Shown: one piece after another, positions 6,548 through 18,328 of the stretch
How positions within the stretch are numbered: the stretch's first letter is position 1
Layout of the letters: the number at the start of each line of letters is the position of its first letter
From: Miltoncostaeaceae bacterium
GTDB taxonomy: Bacteria > Actinomycetota > Thermoleophilia > Miltoncostaeales > Miltoncostaeaceae
NCBI GenBank assembly: GCA_030598075.1
Contig: JAUVQP010000008.1
Location: 1 to 19,159, forward strand
Length of the DNA: 19,159 nucleotides
Direction: 5' to 3'
Notes under the pieces: model-generated
What the model was told of the DNA's origin: nothing
Database searches by the model: none
The model's input: the letters and a program-made list of their open reading frames with translations, nothing else
Made by a program: the position numbers and the translations under genes

Positions 6548-7210
6548 ATGTCCGAGGCTGCTGGACTCGATCACCGGTCAGCGTCGGACGAGTCTCGTCC
6601 CGTTCCGGACGACGTCTTGGCGGGTGCCAGCCTGCGAAGCCGCGATCTGGTCGGGATGGACCTCTCCGGACGCGACCTCTCGGGCTCGGATCTATCCGGC
6701 GCGATGCTCGCACGGGCACGGCTGGTCGCGTGCGACCTCACCGGCGCCAAGCTGATCCGGGCCGACCTCGGCGGTGCTGTGCTGCGCGACGCCAACCTGT
6801 TCGACGCCGATCTCAGCCACGCCAACCTGATCGGGGCCGACCTGCAGGGCGCCAACCTGAAGCGGGCGAACATCGGTGACGCGACTCTGTTCCACGCGAA
6901 GGTCATGACCGCGGACCTCCGGGCCGCGACGGCCGCTCGCTCCGATCTGAGCTGGGTCAGCCTGATCGACGCGGACCTCCGTGAGGCGGATCTTTCGCAG
7001 GCCGACCTCTTCGAGGCCGACCTTCGCAAAGCGGATTTGCGCGGCGCAAGGCTGAACGGCGCGCAGTTGGTCGGAGCCGACTTCCGCGGCGCGATCGGCG
7101 ACGCCAGCACGCAGTGGCCGCCGGGCTTCGATCCGGCCGCGCGCGGCGTCACCCAGAGCCCGCCGGAGCGGACCGCGAGCGACCCGGCAGCCGAGCGCGC
7201 CGCAGACTAG
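6548..7210 (+). CDS. Pentapeptide-repeat protein
   Basis: The 220-residue product is built largely of A(D/N)LXX repeats: a first run from about residue 25 (LAGASL, RDLVGMDLSGRDLSGSDLSG) continues with ADLGGAVLRDANLFDADLSHANL, is loosened in the middle (KVMTADLRAATAARSDLSWVSL), and resumes as DADLREADLSQADLFEADL. Such repeats fold into a right-handed square beta-helix. The end has the frequent C-terminal WPPGFDP segment, then a disordered Pro/Ala/Glu tail. No signal peptide or membrane segment is visible, so it is probably cytoplasmic. Some family members mimic DNA and bind gyrase (Qnr, MfpA), but nothing here identifies a partner. Start chosen at 6548 from the TACTCT spacing; 6542 would add two residues. 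Confidence 0.9.
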   Translation: MSEAAGLDHRSASDESRPVPDDVLAGASLRSRDLVGMDLSGRDLSGSDLSGAMLARARLVACDLTGAKLIRADLGGAVLRDANLFDADLSHANLIGADLQGANLKRANIGDATLFHAKVMTADLRAATAARSDLSWVSLIDADLREADLSQADLFEADLRKADLRGARLNGAQLVGADFRGAIGDASTQWPPGFDPAARGVTQSPPERTASDPAAERAAD

Positions 7211-7243
7211 ACGGCCTCCCGCGACGCCCGGCGGGGCAGCGAT

Positions 7244-8557
7244 CTACACCCTGTTCCCCTGGGCGATCTTGTGGAGGTCCAGCGCCTCGTCCAAGGTGGC
7301 CTCCTCGACCCCGTGCTCGCGGGCTACCTCTCGCAGCGTCCGCCCTGAGGCCGTGGCTTCCTTGACGATCTCGCTGGCGCGGTCGTAGCCGATGTGCGGG
7401 TTGAGCGCGGTCGCCGTGGCGAGCGTCGACTCGGCGTGACGTGTGGCCATCTCGACGTTGGGCTCGATGCCGGACACGCACCTGTCGGCGAGCAGGCGCG
7501 TGGCCGAAGCGAGCAACGCGATCGACTCGAGCAGGTTTCGGCCCATCATCGGGATCATCACGTTGAGCTCGAAGTTGCCCTGCATGCCTCCCGCGGTGAT
7601 CGCCACGTCGTTGCCGATGACCTGAGCGGACACCTGGGCGACGACCTCGGGGATGACCGGGTTGACCTTCCCGGGCATGATCGACGACCCCTTCTGCAAC
7701 TCCGGCAGCCGAATCTCGGCGAGCCCGGCCCGCGGACCGCTACCCATCCAACGGAGGTCGTTGGCAATCTTCGTCAACGAGACGGCCACCGACTTCAGGG
7801 CACCCGATGCCTCGACGAGACCGTCACGGCCCCCCTGAGCCTCGAACGGATCGGCCGGCGGGTGGATGCCCAGGCCGGTGTCTCTCGCGAGGCGCTCGCG
7901 TACCCGCGCCGCGAAGTCGACGTGCGTGTTGAGGCCGCTGCCCGTGGCGGTGCCGCCGAGGGGGATCTGCCCGAGCCTGGGCAGCGTGTCGGCCACCCGA
8001 TCGCGGCCCTGGCGCACCTGCGCAGCGTAACCGCCGAACCTATGGCCCAGCGTGACCGGGACCGCGTCCATCAGGTGCGTGCGGCCCGACGTGACCACCG
8101 AGGCCAGCTCCTCCGCCTGCTCGGCGAGGGCGTCGCCGAGGTGATCGAGCGCCGGAAGCAACCGCTCTGCGATCTCCTGTAGCGCCGCGAGGTGGACGGC
8201 CGACGGGAACACGTCGTTGGAGCTCTGCCCCATGTTGACGTGGTCATTCGGGTGAGCCCCCTCGCCGGCGAGTGCGGCGATGACCTCGTTGGCGTTCATG
8301 TTCGAGGAAGTCCCCGATCCGGTCTGGAAGACGTCGACGGGGAACTGCTCGTCGTGCTCGCCCGCCGCGACGCTATCGGCAGCGGTGGCGATGCGCTCGG
8401 CGAGGGCGATGTCCAGCAGGCCCAACTCGCTGTTGCTGCGGGCCGCGGCCGCCTTCAGCCGGCCCAGCCAGCGCACGATGGGCACCGGAACGCCCTCGCC
8501 CGAGACCGGAAAGTTCTCGACGGCCTTCTGCGTCTCGCCGCCCCAAAGCTGCGCCAT
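7244..8557 (-). CDS. fumC: Class II fumarate hydratase
   Basis: FumC interconverts fumarate and malate in the TCA cycle. The 437-residue product has TGSGTSSNMNANEV, HPNDHVNMGQSSND, SGRTHLMDAVPVTLG and the superfamily signature GSSIMPGKVNP on the catalytic loop, so it should be active. It begins MAQLWGGETQKAVENFPVSG and therefore lacks about 25-30 residues at the N-terminus compared with E. coli FumC. The start is firm: AAGGAGG sits five bases before the ATG. It is convergent with the pentapeptide-repeat gene across a 33-base gap in which I see no clear terminator. Related superfamily enzymes (aspartase, argininosuccinate lyase) are less likely given the TGSGTSSNMNANE stretch. Confidence 0.95.
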   Translation of the reverse strand: MAQLWGGETQKAVENFPVSGEGVPVPIVRWLGRLKAAAARSNSELGLLDIALAERIATAADSVAAGEHDEQFPVDVFQTGSGTSSNMNANEVIAALAGEGAHPNDHVNMGQSSNDVFPSAVHLAALQEIAERLLPALDHLGDALAEQAEELASVVTSGRTHLMDAVPVTLGHRFGGYAAQVRQGRDRVADTLPRLGQIPLGGTATGSGLNTHVDFAARVRERLARDTGLGIHPPADPFEAQGGRDGLVEASGALKSVAVSLTKIANDLRWMGSGPRAGLAEIRLPELQKGSSIMPGKVNPVIPEVVAQVSAQVIGNDVAITAGGMQGNFELNVMIPMMGRNLLESIALLASATRLLADRCVSGIEPNVEMATRHAESTLATATALNPHIGYDRASEIVKEATASGRTLREVAREHGVEEATLDEALDLHKIAQGNRV

Positions 8558-8562
8558 GCGTT

Positions 8563-8594
8563 CCTCCTTGGTGGCCCCGACGGCCCCAAGCGTA
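8563..8594 (-). promoter_or_regulatory. fumC ribosome binding site and candidate -10 element
   Basis: On the minus strand TACGCT (8589-8594) is followed by about 31 bases to the fumC ATG. Just before the ATG is a near-perfect Shine-Dalgarno AAGGAGG (8563-8569). This is a normal leadered start, in contrast with the short TANNNT-to-start spacing at several other genes here. No clear -35 is seen. Confidence 0.5.
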
Positions 8595-8623
8595 GCGGTG
8601 GGACGGGCCTTCGGGCTGACCCC

Positions 8624-9955
8624 TTACGGGCGGGGGAGTCCGCCGAGCGCGGTCAGGATCTCGCGTGCTGACGTCACGCCCAGCGCCAGATGCTCGACCC
8701 GGAGGTGCTCGTCCGCGGCGTGGATGGCATCGTCGGGAAGCCCGAAACCGCTGAGGATCGTGGGAATGCCGGCGCCGGCGAGCGCCGCCACGACGGGAAT
8801 CGACCCCCCGGTGCGCACGAGCGCGGGCCGCACGCCGAGGGCGCGCTCGATGCCGTCGGCGGCGGCGACCAGCGCCGGGTGCCGGGGGTCGATCCGCGTC
8901 GAGCCCGCCACGCCCAGGTCGTCGATCTCGACGTCGGCGCCCTCGGGGGCCGCTCGGCGGAGGATCGCGTCCAGCGTCGTCGCCAGCCGCGAGGCCTCCT
9001 GGCCCGGCGCGACGCGCAGGGAGAGCGTCGTCTCGGCCACCGCCGGAATCGATGTCGCGACCAGCCTGGTGTCGCCCGCCGCGAGGCCGTGGACGTCGAT
9101 GGCGGGTTCCGCGAAGGTGCGGCGGTAGAAGGCGCCCGCTCCCTCGGAGTCGGCGGGCCGGAGGCCGGCCTCGGCGAGCGCGCTCGGGCCTGCGGGAAGC
9201 TCTTCCCACGCGGCGCTCTCGGCGTCGTCGGGGAGCGAGATCCCTTCGTAGAGGTCGTCGTGGAGCCTCCCGTCGTCCGGAATCGCAGCGGCGAGCACAC
9301 GCTGGAGGGCATGAACGGCGTTGAGGGCCGCGCCGCCATAGATGCCGCTGTGAGCGTCCGAGGTCGCGGTGCGGACGCGGATGCGGCGGTAGACCAGGCC
9401 CCGAAGCCCGGTGCAGATGGCCGCGAGCCCCGGGCGGACCATCGGCATATCGAAGACCAGGGCGGCATCAGCCGGGCCGGCCTCCGTGCGGAAGTGCACG
9501 AGCGCCGAGTCACCCCCGCTCTCCTCCTCGCCGTCGATGACGAAGGCCGCCCGTACGGGAAGCGCACCGGCGGCCGCGAGTCGCTGCACAGCCACCACGA
9601 GCATGAAGAGGTTGCCCTTGTCGTCGCTGACCCCGCGGCAATAGAGCGCCCCGTCACGCTCGACGGGATCGAAGGGACCCGTGCTCCAGAGCTCGGTCGG
9701 ACCCGGAGGCTGCACGTCGTAGTGGCCGTAGAGGATGACGGTGGGGGCGTCGTCGAAGCCCTCGGACGCCGGCACGTGGCCGACGAGCAGGGGGTGGCGA
9801 TCGGTCGCCCGCACCTCGGCCACGCCCCCGGCGCGACGAATCTCCACGGCCAGCATCTCGGCGGCGCGGCGCATGTCCGGCGCGTGATCGGGGTCCGCGC
9901 TGACGCTGGGAACCCTCAGCAGGGCATCCAACCGGCTCCGCTCGGCGGCATCCAT
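8624..9955 (-). CDS. M20 family metallopeptidase (dipeptidase-like)
   Basis: The 443-residue product is a di-zinc M20 peptidase of the dipeptidase/CNDP-like branch. It has ILYGHYDVQP (metal His78, catalytic Asp80), RGVSDDKGN (bridging Asp near 111), FVIDGEEESGG (catalytic Glu and metal ligand, 143-144), TSDAHSGIYGG in the lid/dimerisation domain and a C-terminal DDAIHAADEH with the last metal His. No signal peptide is visible, so a cytoplasmic dipeptidase or acyl-amino-acid hydrolase is likely; the exact substrate cannot be told. ATGs occur at codons 1 and close upstream context shows TAGGCT nine bases before the ATG with no Shine-Dalgarno. It is followed by fumC after 66 bases, probably separately transcribed because fumC has its own TANNNT. 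Confidence 0.92.
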   Translation of the reverse strand: MDAAERSRLDALLRVPSVSADPDHAPDMRRAAEMLAVEIRRAGGVAEVRATDRHPLLVGHVPASEGFDDAPTVILYGHYDVQPPGPTELWSTGPFDPVERDGALYCRGVSDDKGNLFMLVVAVQRLAAAGALPVRAAFVIDGEEESGGDSALVHFRTEAGPADAALVFDMPMVRPGLAAICTGLRGLVYRRIRVRTATSDAHSGIYGGAALNAVHALQRVLAAAIPDDGRLHDDLYEGISLPDDAESAAWEELPAGPSALAEAGLRPADSEGAGAFYRRTFAEPAIDVHGLAAGDTRLVATSIPAVAETTLSLRVAPGQEASRLATTLDAILRRAAPEGADVEIDDLGVAGSTRIDPRHPALVAAADGIERALGVRPALVRTGGSIPVVAALAGAGIPTILSGFGLPDDAIHAADEHLRVEHLALGVTSAREILTALGGLPRP

Positions 9956-9957
9956 CG

Positions 9958-9985
9958 CGACCGTAGCCTACGGCTCTCACGGTCG
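9958..9985. promoter_or_regulatory. Overlapping inverted repeats and candidate -10 before the M20 gene
   Basis: CGACCGT (9958-9964) pairs with ACGGTCG (9979-9985), while CCGTAG (9961-9966) pairs with CTACGG (9968-9973); the two cannot form at once. On the minus strand TAGGCT (9965-9970) lies nine bases before the M20 ATG. The stretch fills the gap between the glutathione-transferase stop and the M20 start, so it could be promoter, terminator or operator. Confidence 0.35.
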
Positions 9986-9993
9986 ACGCGGGG

Positions 9994-10926
9994 CTACCGC
10001 CCTCCCCGCTCGGCGACGTGATGCGCCGGCCCCAAGGGAACCACGCCAGAGGGGTTCAGCGAGGGGTGCGTCCGATAGTAGTGGTGCTTGATGTGGTCCG
10101 CGTCGACCGTCTCGGCGATGCCCGGAACGTCCAACAGGCGGCGGCAGTACTCCACGAGGTTCGGATAGTCGATCAGCCGGCGGATGTTGCACTTGAAGTG
10201 CCCCACATAGACCAGATCGAAGCGCACGAGCGTCGTGAAGAGCCTCCAGTCGGCCTCCGTGGTCCGCTCGCCGACCAAGCACCCTCCACCCGACAGGCGT
10301 TCCTCCAGCAGGTCAAGCGAAGCGAAGAGGGCCGTGACCGCCTCGAGGTAGGCGCTCTGGCTGGTGGCGAAGCCCGCCCTGTAGACACCGTCATTCACCG
10401 TGTCGTAGACGATGGAGTTGACCGCGTCGATCTCGTCGCGGAGGTCTCGCGGGTACAGGTCGACATCCGGATCGCCGAACTCGTCGAACTCCGAGTTCAG
10501 CATCCGCATGATCTCGCTGGACTCGTTGTTGACGATCGTCCCGGTCACGCGGTCCCAGAGCACCGGCACCGTCACCCGAGCGCGGAATCCGGGGTCCGAG
10601 GCCCGGTATGCCTCGCTGAGGAAGCGGAAGCCGTTGACCGGGTCAGGAGAGAATCCGGGGCCATCCCCAAAGCGCCACCCGCGCGCGTCGCGGATCGGGT
10701 CGACGACCGACAGGGACACGGCGTCCTCGAGCCGCTTGAGGCGCCGCACGATGATCGTCCGATGGGCCCACGGGCAGGCCAGGCTGACGTACAGGTGGTA
10801 CCTTCCCGCCTCCGCCGGAAACCCGGACGAGCCGTCCACGGTGACCGCCTGCCGGAACGCGCTCCTCTGGCGGACGAAGCGTCCACGAACGGTCTCGTCG
10901 GGGAACGCCGGTGCGCGCGACGCCAT
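9994..10926 (-). CDS. Glutathionyl-hydroquinone reductase-like glutathione S-transferase
   Basis: The 310-residue product belongs to the Xi/Omega-like GST group (YqjG/ECM4). These enzymes use a Cys in the motif CPWA to reduce glutathionyl-hydroquinones. Here SLACPWAHRT gives Cys51. Further family marks are SVVDP, GFRARVTVPVLWDR, NNESSEIMRMLN, DLYP, a C-terminal helical domain starting IDAVNSIVYDTVNDGVYRAGF, and TTLVRFDLVYVGHFKCN. The frame is open to 11055, but the ATG at 10926 gives the normal N-terminus and lies only 10 bases after the uvrA stop behind GGGCGGGG, so it is probably co-transcribed with uvrA. In organisms without glutathione these enzymes may use another low-molecular thiol; the thiol used here is unknown. 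Confidence 0.9.
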   Translation of the reverse strand: MASRAPAFPDETVRGRFVRQRSAFRQAVTVDGSSGFPAEAGRYHLYVSLACPWAHRTIIVRRLKRLEDAVSLSVVDPIRDARGWRFGDGPGFSPDPVNGFRFLSEAYRASDPGFRARVTVPVLWDRVTGTIVNNESSEIMRMLNSEFDEFGDPDVDLYPRDLRDEIDAVNSIVYDTVNDGVYRAGFATSQSAYLEAVTALFASLDLLEERLSGGGCLVGERTTEADWRLFTTLVRFDLVYVGHFKCNIRRLIDYPNLVEYCRRLLDVPGIAETVDADHIKHHYYRTHPSLNPSGVVPLGPAHHVAERGGR

Positions 10927-10936
10927 ACCCCGCCCG

Positions 10937-13798
<2,862 letters not shown>

Positions 13799-13888
13799 CC
13801 GCTCCAGTCTAGCCTCGGCGCTCCTCGACGGCCCGCGGTCGTCCCTTCCGGGGCGGCGGCCCGCGGGCCCGTCTGGCAAGCTGGAGGT
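13799..13888. promoter_or_regulatory. Divergent control region between uvrA and the small plus-strand gene
   Basis: On the minus strand TAGACT (13806-13811) sits seven bases before the uvrA GTG. On the plus strand TAGCCT (13810-13815) overlaps it head-on. GGCCCGCGG occurs twice (13830-13838 and 13858-13866); the second copy is part of a perfect 12-base palindrome, GGCCCGCGGGCC (13858-13869). No GAAC-N4-GTTC SOS box is present. The function of the palindrome is unknown. Confidence 0.4.
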
Positions 13889-14179
13889 GTGCACTTCGGG
13901 CTGGTCCGAGAGGGGCAGGAGATCGACGGCGACGGCTACAGCCGCGTCCCGCTCGCTTCCTGCGGATGGCGCGACTCGCCCGACGGCGAGCGCTCTCTCT
14001 TCGTCCGCTGGCCGGAGGCGGCCGAGGAGTGGCATGCCGATGGCGTGGGCTTCTTCGCGAACCCCAGCGACGGCGGTCCGTTCTTCGTCTGGTCGTTCTG
14101 CGACGTCTGGGAGACCCTCACGATTCCGAGCGGCACGCGCCTGACCTTGGGCCTTCCCCCGGGAGCCGCCCCGGGCTGA
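13889..14179 (+). CDS. Small protein resembling phage tail-fibre/structural modules
   Basis: This is the only plus-strand gene between 7210 and 18864. The 96-residue product contains EIDGDGYSRVPL, a VGFF segment, FFVWSF and IPSGTRLTLGL. This order (Gly-Tyr-Ser/Ala-Arg near the start, aromatic beta-strand with a glycine turn in the middle, a final strand GTRLTL) resembles short beta-rich modules found in phage tail-fibre and minor structural proteins. That is pattern recognition, not a search. It could be a prophage relic or a domesticated module. The GTG start at 13889 follows GGAGG with only one base between, which is poor spacing, so the true start is uncertain. Codon composition is consistent with real coding, since third positions are mostly G or C. 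Confidence 0.6.
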   Translation: MHFGLVREGQEIDGDGYSRVPLASCGWRDSPDGERSLFVRWPEAAEEWHADGVGFFANPSDGGPFFVWSFCDVWETLTIPSGTRLTLGLPPGAAPG

Positions 14180-14181
14180 CC

Positions 14182-14210
14182 CGCTCGCGCTCGTCACCGG
14201 GGCGCGAGCG
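14182..14210 (+). terminator. Candidate stem-loop terminator after the small plus-strand gene
   Basis: CGCTCGCGC (14182-14190) pairs perfectly with GCGCGAGCG (14202-14210) across an 11-base loop, three bases after the TGA. There is no T run afterwards, as is common in very GC-rich genomes. Confidence 0.5.
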
Positions 14211-14253
14211 CCACGACGGCCGAACGGGCACCCCGAAGGGCGCAGCCGTCATC

Positions 14254-14280
14254 GAGGCTGCCTCATTCTGGAACAGCCTC
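14254..14280 (-). terminator. Candidate stem-loop terminator after the restriction nuclease gene
   Basis: GAGGCTG (14254-14260) pairs with CAGCCTC (14274-14280) across a 13-base loop and directly abuts the nuclease stop codon on the minus strand. GCAGCC (14242-14247) can also pair with GGCTGC (14256-14261). No T run is present. Confidence 0.4.
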
Positions 14281-14985
14281 CTATATCTCGTCGAAGCGCG
14301 CCTGGTACGAGCGGGCCATGGCGCCGACGAACTCCTCCCACCGCAGGCCGCTGCCCGGCGGCGGGAGATCCGGCGAGACCCGTCCGGTGTCGGGATCGAA
14401 GACCACCACGGCCACGCCCTCGAGCAGGTGGGGCGCGTCGCCCTCGGTGCGGCGCCCGCCGGCGCGGGACAACCGGTCCACGGCCCGCTCGATGAGCCCG
14501 ACGGTGCTCTTTCGCACGACCTCCTCGCTCTTTCGAGCCTCCTCGAAGGTGGGGATGGTGAGGACCCCCCCGATGACCGCGAACGGGAACTTCAGGTGCA
14601 GGTTGACGGCGAAGGTCCGGATGTCTCCGAAACGGTTCCAGATGGCCCGGCCGACCGCGAGGTGTACCGGCTTGAGCTCGACGGCCATGCGGAGACCGTC
14701 GAGCTCGTGCATCTCCGACAGGTCCGCTTGGCCAACGCGCAGCGCCCCGGACACGCGCTTCTCTCCGGCGTGAGCGCGGCCCATGACCGGGACGCGCTCG
14801 GCCAGCTCGCCCTTGAGCGCATGTGCCAGCGCGGCGGAGAGGCGGATCTGGGCCGCCTTCTTGGGACCGCTGGAGAGGCGCGGCGCGGCGTGGACGTACG
14901 CGCTGGCCCCCAGGACGTAGTCGTCGAGCAGCGGGTGCGTGATCTCGGCCAGCCGATCGACCGCGGGCACCCCGATGAGGGTCAC
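14281..14985 (-). CDS. Putative type II restriction endonuclease (PD-(D/E)XK-like)
   Basis: The 234-residue product follows a DNA methyltransferase with a GTGA overlap, the usual compact layout of a type II system. A candidate nuclease core is ADLSEMHELDG followed by MAVELKP: Asp88 (or Asp96) with Glu103-Leu104-Lys105 would form a D-Xn-E-X-K site. The next stretch, FAVNLHLKFPFAVIGGVLTIP, looks like the buried beta-strands of that fold. SGPKKAAQIRLSAAL near residues 39-53 and EEVVRKSTVGLIERAVDRLS near 144-163 are predicted helices. I cannot assign a recognition site or a named family with certainty. The GTG at 14985 is favoured by the overlap. The identification rests on context plus the motif. 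Confidence 0.7.
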   Translation of the reverse strand: MTLIGVPAVDRLAEITHPLLDDYVLGASAYVHAAPRLSSGPKKAAQIRLSAALAHALKGELAERVPVMGRAHAGEKRVSGALRVGQADLSEMHELDGLRMAVELKPVHLAVGRAIWNRFGDIRTFAVNLHLKFPFAVIGGVLTIPTFEEARKSEEVVRKSTVGLIERAVDRLSRAGGRRTEGDAPHLLEGVAVVVFDPDTGRVSPDLPPPGSGLRWEEFVGAMARSYQARFDEI

Positions 14986-15857
14986 CGGAACGCCACCACC
15001 GCGGGATCGCCCGCCCCACGCTCGGGCGGATCGCGCCGCACCTCGATGTGCCCGGCGACCTCCGACTCGCGGAGGCGCCTCTCGCAGAGGTCGATGTAGG
15101 CCGGCTCGATCTCGACCGAGATGGAGTGACGCCCCGTCTCGACCGCCGCGAGCGCCGTCGTGCCGGTGCCCGCAAACGGATCGAGCACCCGATCGCCGGT
15201 GAAGCTGAACATCCGAATGAGCCGCCGCGGCACCTCGAGGGGGTACGGGGCCGGGTGCTCGCGGCGCAACTGGCCGGTGACGTCGGTCCAGACCGGGGCG
15301 AACCATCGCGCGTAGTCGTCCGTCTTGATGAATGACCGCTGCTGCTGATCGTCCGTCGGGCTGCGGTAGCCACCCGGCTTGCGTAGAAAGAGGATGTGCT
15401 CGATGTCGTTCTTGACGATGCCGTTGGGCAGGTTGGGCTTCCCGAGGAAGCGGCTCGAGCGGGAGGCCTCCAACGCGATGTTCGCCACCTTCATCCAGCG
15501 AATCGGGGTGAGGCAGTCGAAGCCGAGTCGCCGCGCGCGCACCTGGATGTCGGCGGACAGGGGCAGCACATGGTGCCGTCCGCCCCGGCGGCGGCTGATG
15601 CAGATGTCGCCCACCACACAGGCGATTCGCCCGCCGGGAACCAGGAGCCGGAGGCACTCGCGCCAGGCCGCGTCGAGCTGATCGAGGAACTCCTCGTAGA
15701 CCGGATGGTTGCCGAGCTGCGCCGGGTGGTCGGGGTACTCCTTGAGCGAGCCGTACGGCGGGCTGGTGCAGACCAGGTGCACGGATTCGGTCTCGATCCA
15801 CGCCAGGTCGCGGGCGTCCCCGAGCTGAACCACATGGCGCGTCGGCCCGATCGACAT
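14982..15857 (-). CDS. DNA methyltransferase, beta class, probably N4-cytosine
   Basis: This enzyme methylates a specific DNA site, presumably protecting it from the adjoining nuclease. The 291-residue product shows the beta-class order: catalytic motif IV TSPPYG (31-36) first, then LVPGGRIACVVGD, the probable target-recognition region, KNDIEHILFLRKPGGY, and finally the AdoMet-binding motif I LDPFAGTGTT (225-234) followed by SVEIEPAYI. The TSPPY form is more usual for N4-cytosine than for N6-adenine enzymes. Two ATGs are possible: 15866 and 15857. TAGCAT lies exactly seven bases before the second, so I chose it. The stop overlaps the nuclease GTG. The pair sits between uvrA and uvrB without visible transposase or direct repeats. 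Confidence 0.9.
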   Translation of the reverse strand: MSIGPTRHVVQLGDARDLAWIETESVHLVCTSPPYGSLKEYPDHPAQLGNHPVYEEFLDQLDAAWRECLRLLVPGGRIACVVGDICISRRRGGRHHVLPLSADIQVRARRLGFDCLTPIRWMKVANIALEASRSSRFLGKPNLPNGIVKNDIEHILFLRKPGGYRSPTDDQQQRSFIKTDDYARWFAPVWTDVTGQLRREHPAPYPLEVPRRLIRMFSFTGDRVLDPFAGTGTTALAAVETGRHSISVEIEPAYIDLCERRLRESEVAGHIEVRRDPPERGAGDPAVVAFR

Positions 15858-15864
15858 CCCGGCC

Positions 15865-15870
15865 ATGCTA
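15865..15870 (-). promoter_or_regulatory. Candidate -10 element for the restriction-modification operon
   Basis: TAGCAT on the minus strand ends seven bases before the ATG at 15857 and contains the alternative ATG at its edge. No Shine-Dalgarno is seen. The spacing matches the uvrA and uvrB starts. Confidence 0.4.
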
Positions 15871-15884
15871 GTGGTGCGCCAGGA

Positions 15885-15901
15885 CGCGACCGCCCGTCGC
15901 G
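15885..15901 (-). terminator. Candidate stem-loop after the 82-residue gene
   Basis: CGCGAC (15885-15890) pairs with GTCGCG (15896-15901) across five bases, 15 bases past the stop of the upstream gene and before the methyltransferase promoter. It has no T run and is short. Confidence 0.3.
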
Positions 15902-15916
15902 ACGGCCCGCGATGCG

Positions 15917-16161
15917 CTACCCGTCGCGCTCGTCCTCGCGGACGCGATCCCACTTGGCCAGGAGCGACGCGTGGCGCGTACGGCGAGCCCGATCGACCTC
16001 CCAGGGAAGGTCGGCCGGCGGCAAGCGGGCCGCCCGCCCCTCGCCCCACAGCGCACCCTGGCCGGGGAGACCGTGAAGCGCAACGTACAATTCGTCCTCG
16101 TCGAGCCCCGGCGCGGCCAGGGTCCGGAAGTCGGACTCCTCGATGAAGCGTCCGTCCGCGC

Positions 16162-16165
<4 letters not shown>
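15917..16165 (-). CDS. 82-residue protein of unknown function coupled to uvrB
   Basis: I do not recognise this protein. It starts MSADGRFIEESDFRTLAAPG, continues through LDEDELYVALHGLPGQGALW and ends in a basic, probably helical segment VDRARRTRHASLLAKWDRVR with an acidic tail. There is no signal peptide, membrane segment or cysteine. The GTG at 16165 forms a GTGA overlap with the uvrB stop, and GGAGG lies about 12 bases upstream, so translation is probably coupled to uvrB. The conserved-looking alternation of acidic and aromatic residues and the tight overlap make a real gene likely. A role linked to nucleotide excision repair is a guess from position only. Confidence 0.72.
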
Positions 16166-18279
<2,114 letters not shown>

Positions 18280-18286
18280 CGCCCGC

Positions 18287-18292
18287 AGGGTA
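18287..18292 (-). promoter_or_regulatory. Candidate -10 element for uvrB
   Basis: TACCCT on the minus strand ends seven bases before the uvrB GTG; the spacer GCGGGCG is not a good Shine-Dalgarno. No -35 is recognisable in the short gap to the SRPBCC gene. Confidence 0.4.
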
Positions 18293-18328
18293 GCTCCCGA
18301 CGCGGGCGCCGGGTCCGTCGCCCGCCCG

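Noticed and set aside
6620..7090. Periodic GC-rich repeats that might be a CRISPR or satellite
   Set aside because: The 15-base periodicity is coding and comes from the pentapeptide repeats; spacing and variation do not fit CRISPR.
8690..10021. 443-codon plus-strand frame opposite the M20 gene
   Set aside because: Same shadow effect; the minus-strand protein has all M20 motifs.
13799..14197. N-terminal extension of UvrA by 133 codons
   Set aside because: Opposite the plus-strand small gene, low complexity, and UvrA is already full length from the GTG at 13798.
14281..14985. Assignment of the nuclease to the XcyI/Cfr9I-type (CCCGGG) family
   Set aside because: An N4-cytosine-type partner would fit, but I cannot align the protein to that family from memory, so no specificity is claimed.
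18280..18328. Possible LexA site upstream of uvrB
   Set aside because: No GAAC-N4-GTTC or similar palindrome exists in this gap or upstream of uvrA.
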